In this document: piece by piece, positions 62,241 through 64,000 of the stretch | Numbering within the stretch: position 1 is the first letter of the stretch | How the letters are laid out: every line of letters starts with the position of its first letter | Source: Streptomyces sp. SA15 | GTDB lineage: Bacteria; Actinomycetota; Actinomycetes; Streptomycetales; Streptomycetaceae | Reading direction: 5' to 3' | DNA length: 64,000 bases | Assembly (NCBI RefSeq): GCF_002291145.1 | Contig: NZ_NTGE01000114.1 | Coordinates: 23,519-87,518 of the forward strand | The notes under the pieces: generated by a model | Told to the model about the DNA's origin: nothing | The model's database searches: none | What the model saw: the letters and a program-made list of their open reading frames with translations, nothing else | Translations under genes and position numbers: made by a program

Positions 62241-62291
62241 CGGGCCGGGGTCCCGCACCGCACACGCGCGGTACGGGACCCCGGCCCGTTT
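62241..62291 (+). terminator. Strong terminator after the small secreted protein gene
   Basis: A perfect 15-bp stem (62241-62255 with 62274-62288) encloses a second small hairpin, followed by TTTG. It starts 14 nt after the stop. Confidence 0.85.
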
Positions 62292-62355
62292 GTCCGTTCG
62301 CTGGACCGGGCGGAGTGGGAGCCGGTCTTCGCCCGCCGCTGGCCGGGGGTTTCCC

Positions 62356-63270
62356 TCAGGCGGCCACCAGCCGTTCGTACGCCGCCAGCAGCCCGTCGAC
62401 CGCCCTACGGTCGGCGGGCCGCAGCGGTGCGCGGACCGGGCCCGCGGGCAGGCCCAGTTCTTTGAGGAGGGCCTTGGCGGTGACCGTGCCGGGCAGGCCC
62501 GCCGACATCATCAACTCGATGAGCGGGATGGCACGTTGCTGCAGCCGGGCCGCCTCCGCCGTGTCTCCCGCGTCGAACGCGGCCAGGACGGCGCGGAGTT
62601 GGGTCGGGGTGGCGTTCGCGACCGTGCTGATGTATCCCGCGCCGCCCACCGCGTACAGGGCGAGGTTGTGCTCGTCGCAGCCCGCGTAGTACGCCAACTT
62701 CGTGCGTGAGAGCACCTTCTGGGCGCCGAGGAAGTCGTACGAGCAGTCCTTGACCGCCACGATCCGGGGATGTTCGGCGAGCCGGATCATCGTGTCGGGC
62801 TCGATGCGGGTGCCGGTGCGGCCCGGGATGTCGTACAGCGCCACCGGCAGCCCGGACGCGTCCGCGACCTGGCGGAAATGTTCCTCCAGGGCGTCCTGCG
62901 GGGGCTTGCTGTAGTACGGGCTGACCACCAACAGGCCGTCCGCGCCCGCCTTTTCGGCCGCCAGGGCCAGTTCGACGGTGTGCCGGGTGTCGAAGGTGCC
63001 CACGCCCGCGACGATCGACGCCCGGTCGCCCACCGCCTCCCGGACCGCGGTGATCAGCGCGGCCTTCTCCGCGTCCGTGGTGGTCGGCGACTCGCCCGTC
63101 GTACCGGACAGCACGAGACCGTCGCAGCCGTCCGTCACCAGCCGTTCGGCGAGCCGCTGCGCGCCGTCGAGGTCGAGCGCGCCCGCGTCGCCGAAGGGCG
63201 TGATCATGGCACAGAGCGCGCGGCCGAAGGGGGCGGCGGAGGGAGCGGCGGAGGGTCGGGCTGTCGTCAT
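62356..63270 (-). CDS. dapA: 4-hydroxy-tetrahydrodipicolinate synthase (DapA family)
   Basis: The 304-aa class I aldolase of the DapA/NAL family condenses pyruvate with aspartate semialdehyde. It has the GTTGESPTTTDAEKAALI substrate loop, VSPYYSKPPQDALEEHFRQVA, Tyr in LYDIPGRTGTRIEP, and the Schiff-base Lys in IVAVKDCSYD at about residue 174. GAGYISTVANATPTQLRA completes the barrel. ATG 63270 (MTTARPSAAP) was preferred to 63306. Streptomycetes often have more than one dapA-like gene, so this could be the biosynthetic or a catabolic paralogue. Linkage to dapD favours the former. Confidence 0.9.
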   Translation of the reverse strand: MTTARPSAAPSAAPFGRALCAMITPFGDAGALDLDGAQRLAERLVTDGCDGLVLSGTTGESPTTTDAEKAALITAVREAVGDRASIVAGVGTFDTRHTVELALAAEKAGADGLLVVSPYYSKPPQDALEEHFRQVADASGLPVALYDIPGRTGTRIEPDTMIRLAEHPRIVAVKDCSYDFLGAQKVLSRTKLAYYAGCDEHNLALYAVGGAGYISTVANATPTQLRAVLAAFDAGDTAEAARLQQRAIPLIELMMSAGLPGTVTAKALLKELGLPAGPVRAPLRPADRRAVDGLLAAYERLVAA

Positions 63271-63456
63271 GCGAGTAGTCTCGGCAGAGCGATAGTGAAG
63301 CTCCACTTAATTTTTCTACGAGGTATCGGTAAGGATTGCTGCGAGGTCGCCGTCCGTGGCAGCGTCGCCCGAAGCGCGATGGCCCTATGTCCAAGTCGGC
63401 CCTTCATGGGTCACCATGGCCAGGACGGTCATCGACCCCTGGTCATGGGAGGCGTC

Positions 63457-63597
63457 ATGAAGCTCGGCAAGGCACTCGCCACCGGAGTCGCGGAAGAGCG
63501 GCCGCAGGCCACCGTGGAAGAACCCGAATTCGAACTCCCCGCGGAAATCCGGGACGTCGAAGAGTCCGTGCCCGAAGAGGCCCCGGCCGCCCGATGA
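63457..63597 (+). CDS. Small hypothetical protein (46 aa)
   Basis: The 46-aa acidic protein (MKLGKALATGVAEERPQ... with EEPEFELPAEIRDVEESVPEE) has a GGGAGG ribosome site at 63447-63452 and normal spacing. Its stop overlaps the ATG of the next gene (ATGA), which supports it as a translated, coupled leader gene. No domain is recognised; the acidic composition suggests a small protein-binding partner. Confidence 0.6.
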   Translation: MKLGKALATGVAEERPQATVEEPEFELPAEIRDVEESVPEEAPAAR

Positions 63598-64000
63598 GGC
63601 TGCGGCTCCCCGAGGAACGCCCGACGGAGCCGCCGACCGGATACAAGATCGCCCACCCGGTGCTGTCCCACGACGGCACCCGGGCCGGGTTCACCGGTGT
63701 GTCGCTGGGCGGCGCGCTGCCGTACGGAGTCCTGGCCGACGCGGCTTGCGTCTACGGCCTGCGGCACCGGGCACCGCACCGCCGCTGCGACTGCGGATTC
63801 CACTGCGTGCACGACCGTACGACGGCCGAGGCACTGCTGTGCACGGCCGAGCACCGGACGGCCGTCCTGCTCGAAGTATCGGTACTCGGCCGCTACATCC
63901 GCTTCGAACGCGGCTTCCGCTACGCCCGCCAGCGGGTGCGCACCGCCACGGTCGGCCCGTGCGCCTGCGGCACGGTCGCGGCGGCGCTCGCCGACGCCGG
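63594..64000 (+). CDS. Hypothetical Cys-rich protein, 3' end beyond window
   Basis: The frame is open from ATG 63594 to the window end (at least 135 residues). It begins MRLRLPEERPTEPPTGYKIA. It contains HRRCDCGFHCVHD and later CTAEHRT and GPCACGTV, a spacing of Cys and His suggestive of zinc binding. The gene overlaps the 46-aa gene by 4 bp. No family was recognised from the visible part. Confidence 0.65.
   Translation, partial: MRLRLPEERPTEPPTGYKIAHPVLSHDGTRAGFTGVSLGGALPYGVLADAACVYGLRHRAPHRRCDCGFHCVHDRTTAEALLCTAEHRTAVLLEVSVLGRYIRFERGFRYARQRVRTATVGPCACGTVAAALADA

Overview
The window is high-GC actinobacterial chromosome and is almost certainly Streptomyces. Evidence is the very G+C-rich third codon positions, frequent GTG and some TTG starts, the sporulation regulator WhiA, mycothiol-type and RbpA-family proteins, and a gene order (uvrB ... 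uvrA ... uvrC-rapZ-yvcK-whiA ... gap-pgk-tpiA-secG ... pgi ... pgl-opcA-zwf-tal-tkt ... ctaB/ctaA ... suf ... dapD) that I recognise as the conserved Streptomyces core. No insertion sequence, phage, CRISPR array, rRNA or tRNA was seen.

Layout. 1-7.2 kb: end of an MHYT membrane sensor, uvrB, two TerD-family stress genes (the second a long fusion), and a TerC membrane protein behind a manganese (yybP-ykoY) riboswitch. 7.2-14.5 kb: MHS-type transporter, S66 peptidase, aroQ, a three-gene amino-acid ABC importer, a metallo-beta-lactamase-fold hydrolase and a mycothiol-dependent isomerase-like protein. 14.6-26.5 kb: uvrA, a LacI regulator plus PfkB kinase operon, an HTH regulator, and the coupled uvrC-rapZ-yvcK-whiA cluster. 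26.7-37.2 kb: a secreted M14 carboxypeptidase, gap, pgk-tpiA, secG, an RbpA-family gene, an MFS transporter and pgi. 37.2-43.9 kb (minus strand): the pentose-phosphate operon tkt-tal-zwf-opcA-pgl. 44.2-50.5 kb: haem-O and haem-A synthesis (ctaB, ctaA), a drug-type ABC exporter, an amidohydrolase-like gene and an AAC(3)-family acetyltransferase. 50.6-57.2 kb: the complete suf operon (sufR-B-D-Rieske-C-S-U-T). 57.2-64 kb: an AbfB membrane protein, an SMR pump with its TetR regulator, an ECF sigma factor with partner, dapD, a small secreted protein, dapA, and two small genes running off the end.

Functional themes. Nucleotide excision repair (uvrA, uvrB, uvrC) is spread over 20 kb. The three genes share a recognisable RecA-independent DNA-damage promoter motif (TTGTCRGTG-N8-TAnnnT), which also precedes the first terD gene and an MFS transporter, suggesting one dispersed damage-response set. 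In uvrB and uvrC the motif lies so close to the start codon that the mRNAs are predicted to be leaderless. Central carbon metabolism is arranged as gap | pgk-tpiA | pgi | tkt-tal-zwf-opcA-pgl, with strong hairpins separating transcription units. The suf operon carries a CAAC-N6-GTTG site at the sufR start and a good iron-box match further upstream, suggesting two metal or cluster inputs. Many gene pairs overlap by 4 bp (ATGA or GTGA), indicating translational coupling.
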